DNA from: Caulobacteraceae bacterium
GTDB taxonomy: Bacteria > Pseudomonadota > Alphaproteobacteria > Caulobacterales > Caulobacteraceae
NCBI GenBank assembly: GCA_019247715.1
Contig: JAFBAO010000038.1
Location: forward strand, 1 to 64,000
Direction: 5' to 3'
DNA length: 64,000 nucleotides
Program-made: the position numbers and the translations under genes
Part shown: positions 10,266 through 20,958 of the stretch, one piece after another
Layout of the letters: each line of letters starts with the position of its first letter
Position numbering within the stretch: the first letter of the stretch is position 1
Notes under the pieces: model-generated
What the model was told of the DNA's origin: nothing
The model's input: only the letters and a program-made list of their open reading frames with translations
Database searches by the model: none

Positions 10266-11159
10266 TCAGCGCGGGCCGCGCGCCGCAGCGCGGCCACGCG
10301 TCTTCGTCTTCCGCTTCGCCCGCCGCTTGAGCGCCGCCTGGTAGAGCGCAACGGTGGTGAAGGACACGAGCACGTAAAGAATGATCATGGCCGCGACACG
10401 TTTGTCGGGCGCGAGCCCGTTGGCGACCATCAGCGCGATCCCCGGGTGACGGGTGGCCGCGGCGGTGGCGAGCGCCACCTCGTCGCGCGGGTCCGGTCCG
10501 CCCATCAGATGGCCGGCGGCGATCGCCGCAAGTGAGATCGCCACTACCGCCAGCACCGTTCCGTCGCCGATCAACGCCATCATCGCCGGCCAGGCGCCGA
10601 TGATCAGCAGCACAAGGATCGCCAGCAGCAGCACCAGCGCGAGCTTCGAAATCGCCGGCGCGGCCGCGGCTGCAAGTTCCGGCCTGCGCGCGCGGACCGC
10701 CATTCCGACCGCCAAGGGCGCCAGCACCGAACCGAGCACCATGATCCCGAGCGTCCTCAGGGACACTTCCGCCGATGCGCCGTAGAGCCAGTTCAGCACC
10801 TGCACGGTGGCGGGCACGATGATCACCGTCAGCACCGCGAAGGCGGCGTAGAGGCCGTATCCGTAAGCACGGCGCCCGCCGCCTCGAAGCACCGAGCCCG
10901 GAACGAACGGCGGCACCGGCGACAGCGCCATCAGGATCACGCCGATCTTCGCCGGCAGGGGCAGCGGAAGGACGCTCGTCACCAGAACGGCGGCGGCGGG
11001 GGGAACGATGCTGATCGCGACGAAGGCGCGCGCGAGCTGACGAGGCCGGCGCGCCAGGTAGAGGACGTCATCGCGGGTCGAATCGAGCCCGACGCACAGA
11101 ATCAGCGTCGCTACGCCGGCCTGGATGATGATCGGCAGCAGGGCCTTCAGAGAGTCCAT
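10266..11159 (-). CDS. bile acid:sodium symporter family protein
   Basis: Multi-TM protein; DEVALATAAATRHPGIALMVANG motif. Confidence 0.75.
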   Translation of the reverse strand: MDSLKALLPIIIQAGVATLILCVGLDSTRDDVLYLARRPRQLARAFVAISIVPPAAAVLVTSVLPLPLPAKIGVILMALSPVPPFVPGSVLRGGGRRAYGYGLYAAFAVLTVIIVPATVQVLNWLYGASAEVSLRTLGIMVLGSVLAPLAVGMAVRARRPELAAAAAPAISKLALVLLLAILVLLIIGAWPAMMALIGDGTVLAVVAISLAAIAAGHLMGGPDPRDEVALATAAATRHPGIALMVANGLAPDKRVAAMIILYVLVSFTTVALYQAALKRRAKRKTKTRGRAAARGPR

Positions 11160-11173
11160 TCGGCCGCCTCGGG

Positions 11174-12166
11174 CTACGCAGGACGCCGCACGCAGCGAAA
11201 GCCGATGTGGGAGGTCGAGGTGTCGATCGGGTGGGCATGCCGGGCGGCCGGCCGGTAGCGGCGGCAGTACGAGGGCGCGCAAAGGTGCGAGCCCCCCTTG
11301 AGCACCTTGCGCGGAACGCGGCCATGCGGATCGCGCGCATCGAGGCTGCCGGCCTCGGCGGCGCCGGCCGGACTATGGGGGGCGCAGCAATCGCGGGCCG
11401 CCGGACGGTCCGACCACCAATCCTTCGTCCATTCCCAGACGTTGCCGATCATGTCGTAGAGGTCGAATCCGTTGGCCGGATAGCTCGCCACCGGCGAGGT
11501 GCGCATCCAGCCGTCGAGCGCCAGGTTCTCCCACGGGAAGCGCCCCTGCCATACGTTGGCCATGTGGCGTCCGCCGGGGGTCAGCCCCGCGCCCCAGGCA
11601 TACTCCGCACCCTCCAGTCCCCCGCGACAGGCCCGCTCCCACTCCGCCTCGGTAGGTAGATCGAGCCCCGCCCAATCGGCGTAGGGCGCCACGTCGCGCC
11701 AGGCGACGTGTATGACCGGATGGTCCTCCAGGCCCTCAAGGTGGCTGCCCGGCCCCAGGGGATGGCGCCAATCCGCGCCGGGCGCATACCGCCACCAGGC
11801 CAGCGACTGGGCTAGATTGACCGGACCTGCCGTCGGCGTGAAGACCAACGAGGCAGGCGCCAGCATGTCGGGCGCGGCGCCGGGGTAGTCTCTTGGATCC
11901 GTCGCGATCTCGGCCGAGGTGACCCAGCCCGTCGCCGCCACGAAGATGGCGAAGGCGCGGTTGGTGACCGGGCGGTCCTCGATCCAGAAGCCGTCGATTT
12001 CCACCAGGCGAGCGGGGGCCTCCTCTGGATAGTGTACGTCTGAGCCCATCCGGAAGCGGCCGCCCGGAATCCACACCAGGCGAGCGTCGGCGCGCTTCAC
12101 CGCCGCCGGTCGCTTCAATCGCGCTCGCTCGGGCGGCGCGCGAGTCGCCTGGCTGGCGCGACGCAT
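11174..12166 (-). CDS. formylglycine-generating enzyme (SUMF1/FGE) family protein
   Basis: IPGGRFRMGSD...WERACRGG...YDMIGNVWEWTKDWW...KGGSHLCAPSYCRRYRPAARHAHPIDTSTSHIGFRCV; retains FGE Cys pair. Confidence 0.92.
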   Translation of the reverse strand: MRRASQATRAPPERARLKRPAAVKRADARLVWIPGGRFRMGSDVHYPEEAPARLVEIDGFWIEDRPVTNRAFAIFVAATGWVTSAEIATDPRDYPGAAPDMLAPASLVFTPTAGPVNLAQSLAWWRYAPGADWRHPLGPGSHLEGLEDHPVIHVAWRDVAPYADWAGLDLPTEAEWERACRGGLEGAEYAWGAGLTPGGRHMANVWQGRFPWENLALDGWMRTSPVASYPANGFDLYDMIGNVWEWTKDWWSDRPAARDCCAPHSPAGAAEAGSLDARDPHGRVPRKVLKGGSHLCAPSYCRRYRPAARHAHPIDTSTSHIGFRCVRRPA

Positions 12167-12486
12167 GGCCCGCCCTCTCGTTGAACATTCGCCGCCGAAT
12201 GAAGAGGGCCCCGGTCGCATTGGACCATCCGCAGAAATACTGCGGCCCCCTCCGCTCCACGCCCCATGCGGCGGCGGACGAGGCCCTGGCGGTGTGGACG
12301 AACCGCCCGCGGCGGCGCGGGCTCGTTTTTAGTCGGTTCGCCGCGGACGGCGTCGCGGCCAGGCGCGCCTCGGTTGACATCCTGCGCTTCTTCCGGCGTC
12401 CGCCCGATACATCCGCCGCCGGCTCCGTGGCGACCTGAAGGCTTGTGCTCAGGGAAGCTCTCCCGCTCGAAGGAGGAGGTCGCCGG

Positions 12487-14047
12487 ATGGACCAGCCGCA
12501 TGTCGTAGAGCCTCCGGCGAAGCGGCTCGCGCCGATGCGTGCGCAGAAGGTCAGGGGGACCCGGCCGCGCGTCGCCGAGGGCCACGCGAACGGGGTTCTA
12601 GGCGGGCCGGGCCTCGAGCTGCTCGACAGCTTCGCGGCGGCGCGACCGTCGCTGGCCGAGCGCCTCGCCCAGGGCAAGGCGCTCCGCCAACAGATCCCGA
12701 GGTCTGAACACGCCTTCCACCCGCGCCGCGACGATTCGGGCGAGGCGCTGGCGATCCTCGAGCGCCAGAACGCGGCCCGGGTGCAGTCGCTCGTTGCAGT
12801 CCGCATGGCGCGGATGGACGCCTCGCCCTTCGGCTTCCTGCGAGGCGCCGCCGCGGTGATGGCGCGCGACCTGGCGTCCACGCCGGCGACGCGGCTGCAT
12901 GTGCTCGCCTGCGGCGACATGCATCTCCTCAACTTCGGGCTTTTCGCTTCGGCCGAGCGCAACCTGGTCTTCGCCATCAACGACTTCGACGAGGTCCATC
13001 CGGGACCCTGGGAATGGGATCTGAAGCGGCTCGCCGCCAGCTGCGCGGTGGCCGCCGCCTTCACCGGCGCCGACCGCGACTTCGCCCAGGAGGTCGCCTG
13101 GCACGCCGTGCAATCCTACGCCCGGCGGATACGCGGCTGCCGAACGCGGTTATCTCGAGACCTGGTACGACGTGATCGACGCCGACGAGATCTTGGCGGC
13201 CACGCTGCACACGCGGCGCCATGCGGTCCAGGAGATGCTGAACAAGGCCCGGGCGCGGGGACGGGTCAGGGCGCTCGACCAGCTTACCCGTGAGGTGGGT
13301 GGCGAGCACCGCATCGTCGAGGACGCGCCGCTGATCGTGCGCGAGACGCACCTGGCGGATGGCACGCCGATCGCCCGGGCAATGGACGACCTGTTGCGGG
13401 CATATCTTGCTTCGCTGCCGCCCGACCGCCAGCGCCTCCTGCGGCGCTACCGCATCGTCGACGTAGCCCGCAAGGTGGTGGGAGTCGGCAGCGTCGGGAC
13501 CGGCTGCTGGGTGGTCCTCTTCCAGGGACTCGACGCCGGTGATCCGCTGTTCCTGCAGATCAAGGAGGCGCAGGCCTCGGTCCTCGCCGACCATGTGAAG
13601 ACCCCCCTGAGGGTGGCGAACCAGGGGCAGCGGGTCGTGATCGGCCAGCGCATGATCCAGGGCTTGCCCGACATCTTCCTGGTATGGGGGTCGGTCGAGG
13701 AGCGCCGTCGATCGGATTTCTACGTCCGTCAGCTGGCCGACATGAAGGGAAGCATCCACCTGGCCGAAGGCGACGCGAAGACCCGGGGGGCGCTGCCCGG
13801 CTATGCACGGCTCTGCGGCTGGGCGCTGGCCCTGGCGCACGCCAAGTCTGGGGATGCGGCCATGATCTCCGGCTACTGCGGCGGGGGCGACGCGCTCCCC
13901 GAGGCGGTTTCGCGCTACGCGCTGGCCTATCAGGACCAGACCGAGCGCGACCACGCCGCCCTGTCCGCCGCCGTGCGCGCCGGCAGGATCGCTGTCGCCT
14001 CTCCCGAAGAGGCGGGGCTGGAGCGGCGGCACGGTCGCCGAGCCTAA
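12487..14047 (+). pseudogene. DUF2252 family protein, frameshifted near 13131
   Basis: N-half (FLRGAAAVMARDL...CGDMHLLNFGLF...FAINDFDEVHPGPWEWDLKRLAAS) in frame 1; continuation GYAAAERGYLETWYDVIDADEI...RKVVGVGSVGTGCWVVLFQG in frame 2. Confidence 0.88.
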
Positions 14048-14057
14048 CGCTCGCGTC

Positions 14058-15344
14058 CTAGTGTGCGGCTTCCTTGATCGCGCGGGTGTATCCGGGCGGA
14101 TGCTTTTCCCAAGGATAGCCACGCGCGGCCAGGTCGTGGCCCTCCTGGAACAGGGCCCGCATGTAGGCTTGGTCGAACTGCCCCTTCTTGGGCGCGCTGA
14201 AGCTGGCCGGTATGTAGGCGAGGTTGAAGTCGATGTCGTCACGCTCGGCCAGCAGATAGATGCGGTAGAGGTCGCCGATGCCCTGGGCCGCCATGAGCGA
14301 GCTGACGGCGCGCCCGGCGATCGGCAGAGTGCCCCGCTTCACCACCGTCCAGTCAGGATCGAGGCTCGCGTTGCGGATGACATAGAGCGAGCGCTGGCGC
14401 TCGATACCCGCCGCCGCGGCCTCCTCGGCGATGCGCAGGGTCGGGGGATACACGAACACCTGGGTCGTCGCGCCGCCGTCGACGTGCATTTCCTGGTAGC
14501 GCGCGCCATTCACCTCGACGTCGATCATCACCGGCGGAAACGCGCCGGGAATCGAGGCCGACGCCAGCAGCACCTTGCGGAACAGCGACAGGGCGTTGGG
14601 GCTGTGGCTGGCGGCGATGGCGGTCATGTTCCAGATCACCGGCTCGCGCGAGTCGAGGTCGGTGGTGCCGACCAACAGCAGGCGGCCCTTGGCGTACTCG
14701 GCGCCGATCTGGTCCAGCAGGGCCTGGTCGACGTGCTGTTCGAGCATTTGGCGAAGCGGCTTGGTGTCGGCCATCGCGTCGCTGGTCAGAGCGGCGAGGA
14801 AGCTGCGGGAGGTGAAGATATCGTGCTGGTTGATCTCGGTGTAGACGCTTCTGAGGTCGCCGTCGCGGCTGGACCCCAGGAAGGCGAAGGGCGCGATCAG
14901 CGCGCCGGTGCTGATTCCGGTCACCACCTGGAACTCGGGCCGCGTGCCGGCCTCGGTCCAGCCGACCAGAAGGCCGGCCCCGAAAGCGCCGTCGTCGCCG
15001 CCGCCCGAAACGGCCAGCATGTTCAGCGGCGGTATCGGGACGCCGTTCTGCGCGTGCCAGGCCCGGCCGCGGGCGGCGGCGGCCCGCGCTTCGGCGACGA
15101 AGCTGGCGGTCTCGCGGGCGACGAAGTAGCGGCAGGCGCCGGCTTGCGGCGCCGCGTCCGGGGAGGCCTGCGGGGAGGGGTTCGGGGGGATACATCCCGC
15201 CGCTTCGGGGAGCGCCCCGGTGCTGAGCGCCGGCGGCTCCGCCGGCAGTCGCTCGAGGGTTTTGCAGGCTCCCAGGCTCGCCAGAACCGCGAGCGCCAGG
15301 GGGATCCACGCCCGCGCCGGACGAACTGCGCCACGTCCACCCAC
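14058..15344 (-). CDS. patatin-like phospholipase, putative lipoprotein
   Basis: SLGAC lipobox; LAVSGGGDDGAFGAGLLVGW, GISTGALIAPFAF, DGGATTQVF. Confidence 0.9.
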   Translation of the reverse strand: MGGRGAVRPARAWIPLALAVLASLGACKTLERLPAEPPALSTGALPEAAGCIPPNPSPQASPDAAPQAGACRYFVARETASFVAEARAAAARGRAWHAQNGVPIPPLNMLAVSGGGDDGAFGAGLLVGWTEAGTRPEFQVVTGISTGALIAPFAFLGSSRDGDLRSVYTEINQHDIFTSRSFLAALTSDAMADTKPLRQMLEQHVDQALLDQIGAEYAKGRLLLVGTTDLDSREPVIWNMTAIAASHSPNALSLFRKVLLASASIPGAFPPVMIDVEVNGARYQEMHVDGGATTQVFVYPPTLRIAEEAAAAGIERQRSLYVIRNASLDPDWTVVKRGTLPIAGRAVSSLMAAQGIGDLYRIYLLAERDDIDFNLAYIPASFSAPKKGQFDQAYMRALFQEGHDLAARGYPWEKHPPGYTRAIKEAAH

Positions 15345-15602
15345 GACGGCCTCTCCATTCCAGCCGTTCAGACCTCGGCCATGGCGAGAGCTGAACAGGG
15401 CTTGGATAGACGCGCTGGCTGTTTCGGGGATCGGGCGATTGACCCAGCCTAGCCAGGTCGGGGCTGCAACCTCCGGCCGCTGAAACCCCAGCTTCCTGCG
15501 CGCGAAAGCGCCCCCCGGGTCACGACTCCGGCGACAGGGCCCCGGTCGTTGGCGGACGATCAGGTTTCGCCCCGGGCAGCCGCGACGGCCGCCCGTCGTG
15601 TC

Positions 15603-16994
15603 TCAGTACCGGTAGTGGCCGGGCTTGAAGGGGCCGTCCTGGGGCACGCCGATGTAGTCCGCCTGGGGCTTGCTGAGCTGGGTCAGCTTCACGCCGAGCT
15701 TGTCGAGGTGGAGCATGGCGACCTTCTCGTCGAGGTGCTTGGGCAGGGTGTGGACGCTCCTGCCGTAGGCGTGGCCGTTGGTCCAGAGCTCGATCTGGGC
15801 GAGCGTCTGGTTGGTGAACGAGGTGCTCATCACGAAGCTCGGGTGGCCGGTGGCGTTGCCGAGGTTCACCAGCCGCCCTTCCGAGAGCACGATGATCTTC
15901 TTGCCGTCCGGGAACTCCACGTGGTGGACCTGGGGCTTGATCTCGTCCCACCGGTAGTTGCGCAGGGCCGCGATCTGGATCTCGGAATCGAAGTGGCCGA
16001 TGTTGGCGACGATGGCGTTGTGCTTCATCGCCCGCATGTGCTCGAGGCGGATGACGTCCTTGTTGCCGGTGGCGGTGACGAAGATGTCCGCGAAGGGGAC
16101 CGCGTCCTCGACGGTGAGGACTTCGTAGCCCTCCATGGCGGCCTGCAGGGCGCAGATGGGGTCGATCTCGGTGACGATCACCCGGGCGCCCCCGTTGCGG
16201 AGCGAGGCGGCCGAGCCCTTGCCCACGTCGCCGTAGCCGCACACCACCGCGACCTTGCCCGCTAGCATCACGTCGGTGCCCCGGCGGATGGCGTCCACGA
16301 GGCTCTCGCGGCAGCCGTAGAGGTTGTCGAACTTCGACTTGGTGACGCTGTCGTTGACGTTGATCGCGGTGAAGGGAAGCTCGCCGCGCTCCTGCATCTG
16401 GTAGAGGCGGTGGACGCCCGTGGTGGTCTCCTCGGAGACCCCGCGGATGGACTCGCGGATGGCGCTATAGAAGCCGGGCTTCTCCGCGAGATAGCGCTTC
16501 ATCACCGCATAGAGCGCCTCTTCCTCCTCGTTCTTCGGATCGTCAAGGATGCGGGGATCGGCCTCGGCCTTGGGCCCTAGCACGCACAGCAGCGTCGCAT
16601 CGCCTCCGTCGTCCAAGATCAGGTTGGGATAGCCGCCGTCTCCCCACTCGAAGATCCGGTGGGCGTAATCCCAGTATTCGGTCAGCGTCTCACCCTTCAC
16701 CGCGAACACCGGCGTGCCCTTGACGGCGATGGCGGCGGCGGCGTGGTCCTGGGTGGAGAAGATGTTACAGGACGCCCAGCGCACCTCGGCGCCCAGGGCC
16801 TGCAGGGTCTCGATCAGCACCGCGGTCTGGATGGTCATATGCAGGGAGCCGGCGATCCGGGCGCCCTTCAGCGGCTGGTCCTTGGAGAACTCCGCCCGCA
16901 CCGCCATCAGGCCGGGCATCTCCGTCTCGGCGATCTCGATCTCCTTGCGGCCCCATTCGGCGAGGGCGGGATCCCTGATCACGTGATCGGCCAT
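15603..16994 (-). CDS. ahcY: adenosylhomocysteinase
   Basis: [53 protein letters not shown]-terminal FKPGHYRY. Confidence 0.98.
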   Translation of the reverse strand: MADHVIRDPALAEWGRKEIEIAETEMPGLMAVRAEFSKDQPLKGARIAGSLHMTIQTAVLIETLQALGAEVRWASCNIFSTQDHAAAAIAVKGTPVFAVKGETLTEYWDYAHRIFEWGDGGYPNLILDDGGDATLLCVLGPKAEADPRILDDPKNEEEEALYAVMKRYLAEKPGFYSAIRESIRGVSEETTTGVHRLYQMQERGELPFTAINVNDSVTKSKFDNLYGCRESLVDAIRRGTDVMLAGKVAVVCGYGDVGKGSAASLRNGGARVIVTEIDPICALQAAMEGYEVLTVEDAVPFADIFVTATGNKDVIRLEHMRAMKHNAIVANIGHFDSEIQIAALRNYRWDEIKPQVHHVEFPDGKKIIVLSEGRLVNLGNATGHPSFVMSTSFTNQTLAQIELWTNGHAYGRSVHTLPKHLDEKVAMLHLDKLGVKLTQLSKPQADYIGVPQDGPFKPGHYRY

Positions 16995-17075
16995 CAACTC
17001 CTCCTTGTCGGCGCCGCTCTATAGCCGCGCGCGCCGGCGCCCGCAATGGCACATAAAGGAAGGTTTATATGAGAC

Positions 17076-18596
17076 TCAGGACGGCCAGAAGGGTCTGGCC
17101 TTCGCCAGCGCGTCCAGCGCGTCCTGGGCCTTGCCGAGCAGGGACTCCATCTCGGACTTGCGCGCGCCGGCGATCCGGCCGGCGGCGAAGGCGGCGTCGC
17201 CGGCCCCGAGCCCGGCGCTGGTCGCCGCGTCATGCGCAAGGCCTTCGCCCACCGCGATGTCGTTCAGCTCCCCGAGCTCGTCCTGCACGACCTTGAGGGC
17301 CGCGATGAAGGCGCGGGTCCGCTTGGGGTGATCGTAGAGGCCCGCGAACGCGTCGGCTGCGTAGCGGAGCTTCTTGGCGTCGATCCGGAGCTTGTGACGG
17401 GCGGCCGGGTCGAGGGCGGCCACGTCGCCGCCCCGCCTGACGATCTTGCGGAAGCGCTTGTTCAGCGCCTTGCGGGCGAACTTGGGGATCGGCTGGTCGC
17501 GCACCGGCGCGCCTTCGGCGGCCTGCGTCCAGGGGCCCTCCTCGATCCAGATCAGCAGATCCAGAAGCAGCCTTCGGGAGCGTTCGCTCTCCGCGGCCGA
17601 GGCGGCCCTGGCGTAGGAGATCCGCCTTGCGCCGCGCAGCCGCGCTCCGAGCCCTTTCAGGCCGTCGGGCGCCTGCTTGTCGCCGAGCGCCACCCGGTAG
17701 CCGCCGTGCAGCAGGACATCGAGGTTGCGGGCCGCGTCCAGCTCGCCGGTGAGCCACTTGAGCTCAGCCTTCAGCGCCGGCAGCCGCGCGTCGGAGATTA
17801 CGTCCTTGAAAGTGGTGACCAGGCTGCGCAGGCGCCGAAGGCCCACCCGCAGCTGGTGGATGACTTCCGGGCTCGCCCGCTCGCGCAAGGCTTCGGCGTT
17901 GCCGACGATCTGGCGCAGGCAGGCGCGGGCCACGGCCCGGAAGGCGTCTCCGGTGGGGGCGGTCCGGTTGAGCTCGGGGGCCTGGAACTTTTGCGCGCGG
18001 AGCCGCGAGGGGCGGGCGAGCGCGAAGCCCCGCTCGGCCTTGCTGGTGAAGGACAGGCTGAGCTCATCCAGCTGGGCCAGCTTGCGGGCCAGGGCGAGGA
18101 GGCCCCACAGGGGCCCCTCCTTCAGCTCCAGCTCCAGCTCGGCGAAGGGCGCGGCCTTGCCGTCGGCCTTCGCCTCGCCCTCGTCGAGGCTCACCTCGAT
18201 GCGGCTCCCGGCCTCGATGATCTCGGCCGAGCGGCGGCGGGTCTCGATCTCGAACTGGGGCGCGAGGGCCGGGCCCTTGGCGAGGCAGGCGCGGGCAGGG
18301 GTGTGGCCAAGCAGGTCCGGGGCCGGCGCCGGACTCTGAATATCGTCGCTCCACTCGCCCCGGCTCAGGGCGCCGGCGGCGGTCTGCTTCAGGGTCTGGA
18401 CGAAGCGGCCGTCCTCGGTGCGCACCCGCAAGGTCAGGCCGGCCCGGCGCAAGCTCTGCTTTGGGGTGTCGAAATAGACGGAGACCAGCGGCTTCGGCTC
18501 GCTGCCGGTCAAAGCCGGGATCTGGCCCGCCAGGGCCAGGACATGGTCCGGCGGGAGGGCGAACTTGAGCTCCGTCTCGCGCGGAAGCCTCTTCAT
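17076..18596 (-). CDS. CYTH and CHAD domain-containing protein
   Basis: N-terminal ETELKFAL (CYTH); C-terminal [14 protein letters not shown]...[17 protein letters not shown] (CHAD). Confidence 0.92.
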   Translation of the reverse strand: MKRLPRETELKFALPPDHVLALAGQIPALTGSEPKPLVSVYFDTPKQSLRRAGLTLRVRTEDGRFVQTLKQTAAGALSRGEWSDDIQSPAPAPDLLGHTPARACLAKGPALAPQFEIETRRRSAEIIEAGSRIEVSLDEGEAKADGKAAPFAELELELKEGPLWGLLALARKLAQLDELSLSFTSKAERGFALARPSRLRAQKFQAPELNRTAPTGDAFRAVARACLRQIVGNAEALRERASPEVIHQLRVGLRRLRSLVTTFKDVISDARLPALKAELKWLTGELDAARNLDVLLHGGYRVALGDKQAPDGLKGLGARLRGARRISYARAASAAESERSRRLLLDLLIWIEEGPWTQAAEGAPVRDQPIPKFARKALNKRFRKIVRRGGDVAALDPAARHKLRIDAKKLRYAADAFAGLYDHPKRTRAFIAALKVVQDELGELNDIAVGEGLAHDAATSAGLGAGDAAFAAGRIAGARKSEMESLLGKAQDALDALAKARPFWPS

Positions 18597-18706
18597 CTGC
18601 TCCTCCGGCCCCCTCTCCGTGTAGCATGTTCTTTCGTCGGCGCGCTTTCGCCATCTTGGCGGGCCCCGCGCGTTTGGATAACGGATGGCCGGCAAGGAGT
18701 TTCCCG

Positions 18707-19693
18707 ATGACCGCCGCCGCCCCCGATCCCGCCCAGCCGCGCCGCGACTGGACCTTCGCCGAGATCGAGGCCCTGTTCGACCTGCCGTTCACCGAGCTGC
18801 TTTTTCGGGCGGCCGAGGTGCATCGCCGCTGGTTCGACCCTGGCGAGGTGCAGATATCGCAACTGCTGTCGATCAAGACCGGCGGCTGCCCGGAGGACTG
18901 CGGCTACTGCGCCCAATCCCAGCACTTCGAGACCGGGCTGAAGGCCACCAAGCTGATGGAGGTCGAGGCGGTGATCGCCGAGGCCGCCCAGGCCAAGGCC
19001 GGCGGCGCGCAGCGTTTCTGCATGGGGGCTGCCTGGCGCGACCTCAAGGACCGCGATACGCCCAAGGTGGCGGCGATGATCGCCGGGGTGAAGGGCCTGG
19101 GGCTGGAGACCTGCGCGACCCTCGGCATGCTGACGGCGCCGCAGGCCCGGGCGCTGAAGGCCGCCGGGCTCGACTACTACAACCACAACCTCGACACCGG
19201 TCCGGACTACTACGAGAAGGTGGTCACCACCCGCACCTACCAGGAGCGGCTCGACACCTTGGCCGCGGTCCGCGCGGCGGGCATCTCGGTCTGCTGCGGT
19301 GGGATCGTCGGGATGGGCGAGACCCGGACCGACCGGATCGGCCTGCTGCTGCAGCTGGCGACCCTGCCCGCTCACCCCGAAAGCCTGCCGATCAACGACC
19401 TCATGCCCGCGCCGGGCGCCCCCTTGGCGGGGTCGGCGCCCATCGACCCGCTGGAATTCGTCCGGATGATCGCCGTCGCCCGGCTGGTGTGTCCCAAGTC
19501 GGTGGTGCGCCTCTCGGCGGGTCGCGAGCACATGTCGAAGGAGTTGCAGGCGCTCTGCTTCCTCGCAGGGGCCAACTCGATCTTCGTGGGGGCCAAGCTC
19601 CTCACCACCCGCAATCCGGAGCCCAGCCAGGACGAGCGGCTGCTGGCCGACCTCGGCCTGAGGCCGATGGGCGAGCGGGCGGCCATGGCCTAG
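18707..19693 (+). CDS. bioB: biotin synthase
   Basis: [19 protein letters not shown] radical-SAM motif; [27 protein letters not shown]. Confidence 0.97.
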   Translation: MTAAAPDPAQPRRDWTFAEIEALFDLPFTELLFRAAEVHRRWFDPGEVQISQLLSIKTGGCPEDCGYCAQSQHFETGLKATKLMEVEAVIAEAAQAKAGGAQRFCMGAAWRDLKDRDTPKVAAMIAGVKGLGLETCATLGMLTAPQARALKAAGLDYYNHNLDTGPDYYEKVVTTRTYQERLDTLAAVRAAGISVCCGGIVGMGETRTDRIGLLLQLATLPAHPESLPINDLMPAPGAPLAGSAPIDPLEFVRMIAVARLVCPKSVVRLSAGREHMSKELQALCFLAGANSIFVGAKLLTTRNPEPSQDERLLADLGLRPMGERAAMA

Positions 19694-19760
19694 AGTCCCG
19701 CGTCCGAAGTTCGCCCGGGCGCCCATCCCATCCACTGGCGAACTTCGGACTCGGGACACT
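19694..19760. repeat. long inverted repeat between convergent bioB and HPr genes (terminator or REP-like element)
   Basis: agtcccgcgtccgaagttcgcc ... ggcgaacttcggactcgggacact; ~22 bp arms, ~21 nt loop. Confidence 0.75.
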
Positions 19761-19775
19761 AGGCTAGCCTGGACC

Positions 19776-20048
19776 TCATCGCTCCTCCTCGAAGCGGTTG
19801 GCGACCAGGTCGCTGAGCGCCGTCACGGCCGCCTCCGCGTCGGGGCCTTCGGCGCGGATGGTGATGCAGCAACCGGGACCGGCCGCCAGCATCATCAGGC
19901 CCATGATCGAGGCCGCGTCCACCGTCGCCCCGTCCTTGGAGACGGTCACCTCGGCGTCGAAGGCCGCCGCCAGCTTGACGAACTTGGCCGAGGCGCGCGC
20001 ATGGAGGCCGCGCTCGTTGACGATGTCCACCGACCGTTCGGCCGTCAT
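19776..20048 (-). CDS. HPr-like phosphocarrier protein
   Basis: VNERGLHARASAKFVKLAA...ASIMGLMMLAAGPG. Confidence 0.95.
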   Translation of the reverse strand: MTAERSVDIVNERGLHARASAKFVKLAAAFDAEVTVSKDGATVDAASIMGLMMLAAGPGCCITIRAEGPDAEAAVTALSDLVANRFEEER

Positions 20049-20459
20049 CTACTTCTCGCCGGTGAGGACGTAGGAGGCCACCGAGATGTATTTTCGGCCG
20101 GCGGCCTGGGCCTGGGCCACGCAGGTGGGCAGGTCCTCGCGCAGGCGCACGCTGGCCAGCTTGATCAGCATCGGCAGGTTGAGCCCCGCGATCACTTCGG
20201 CCTTGGTCTGCTCCATCACCGAGATGGCGAGGTTCGAGGGAGTGCCGCCGAACATGTCGGTGAGCAGGATCACGCCGCCGCCGCTGTCGACGCTGCCGCA
20301 GGCGGCCAGGATGTCGCGCCGGCGCCGCTCCATGTCGTCATCCGGTCCGATGCAGATCGCCTTCACCGCCTCCTGCGGGCCGACCACGTGCTCCATCGCG
20401 TGGACGAACTCCTCGGCCAGGCGCCCGTGGGTGACGATCACGAGCCCGATCATAGGCAA
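20049..20459 (-). CDS. PTS system EIIA (mannose-family) component
   Basis: MIGLVIVTHGRLAEEFVHAMEHVVG...LLTDMFGGTPSNLAI. Confidence 0.93.
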   Translation of the reverse strand: MPMIGLVIVTHGRLAEEFVHAMEHVVGPQEAVKAICIGPDDDMERRRRDILAACGSVDSGGGVILLTDMFGGTPSNLAISVMEQTKAEVIAGLNLPMLIKLASVRLREDLPTCVAQAQAAGRKYISVASYVLTGEK

Positions 20460-20463
20460 AGCC

Positions 20464-20958
20464 TCAACGGGATTCCCCAGTCCCTGCGCGGTGTGGGCCG
20501 CCGAGAGGATCGGCTAGATACCCCTGTTGCGACCCGGCTCCAAGATGCTCCATTGCGTGTCGCAACTTAGTCGGCGCAGAGGGTTGAAACGGGTCAATCA
20601 AGAAACGGGCCACCTCAATTCCCGCCAAAGATCCAGCCGCCGGCTCGGGCAGCCGCTCGACGGCGCCCGCGGGGCTGCACACCGCGGCCAGCACGACTTC
20701 GGCGAAGCCGATGGGAGAAAGACGCAGCAGCCCCTGGCCGCGCGCCTCGATGAGGCCCGCCAAGACGGTCGGCGCCCGTCCGTAGAGGGCGCCGCCGGAG
20801 GACCAAAGGACGGTTCGATCGTCGGCCACCAGGCGAAAGCCGGCGTCCAGCGCCCTCAGCGCCAGGTCGCTCTTGCCGTCCCCGGAGCCGCCCTGGATGA
20901 GGACGCCGCGCCAGCGCCCCGCGAGGCGGCGGGCGATGAGGCCGGCGTGCACGATCAA
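20464..20958 (-). CDS. hprK: HPr kinase/phosphorylase
   Basis: Walker A GGSGDGKSDLALRALDAGFRLVADD; operon context. Confidence 0.88.
   Translation of the reverse strand: MIVHAGLIARRLAGRWRGVLIQGGSGDGKSDLALRALDAGFRLVADDRTVLWSSGGALYGRAPTVLAGLIEARGQGLLRLSPIGFAEVVLAAVCSPAGAVERLPEPAAGSLAGIEVARFLIDPFQPSAPTKLRHAMEHLGAGSQQGYLADPLGGPHRAGTGESR

Noticed and set aside
16995-17080. SAH/SAM riboswitch upstream of ahcY
   Set aside because: Short leader with no convincing conserved aptamer pattern by eye; a covariance-model search would be needed
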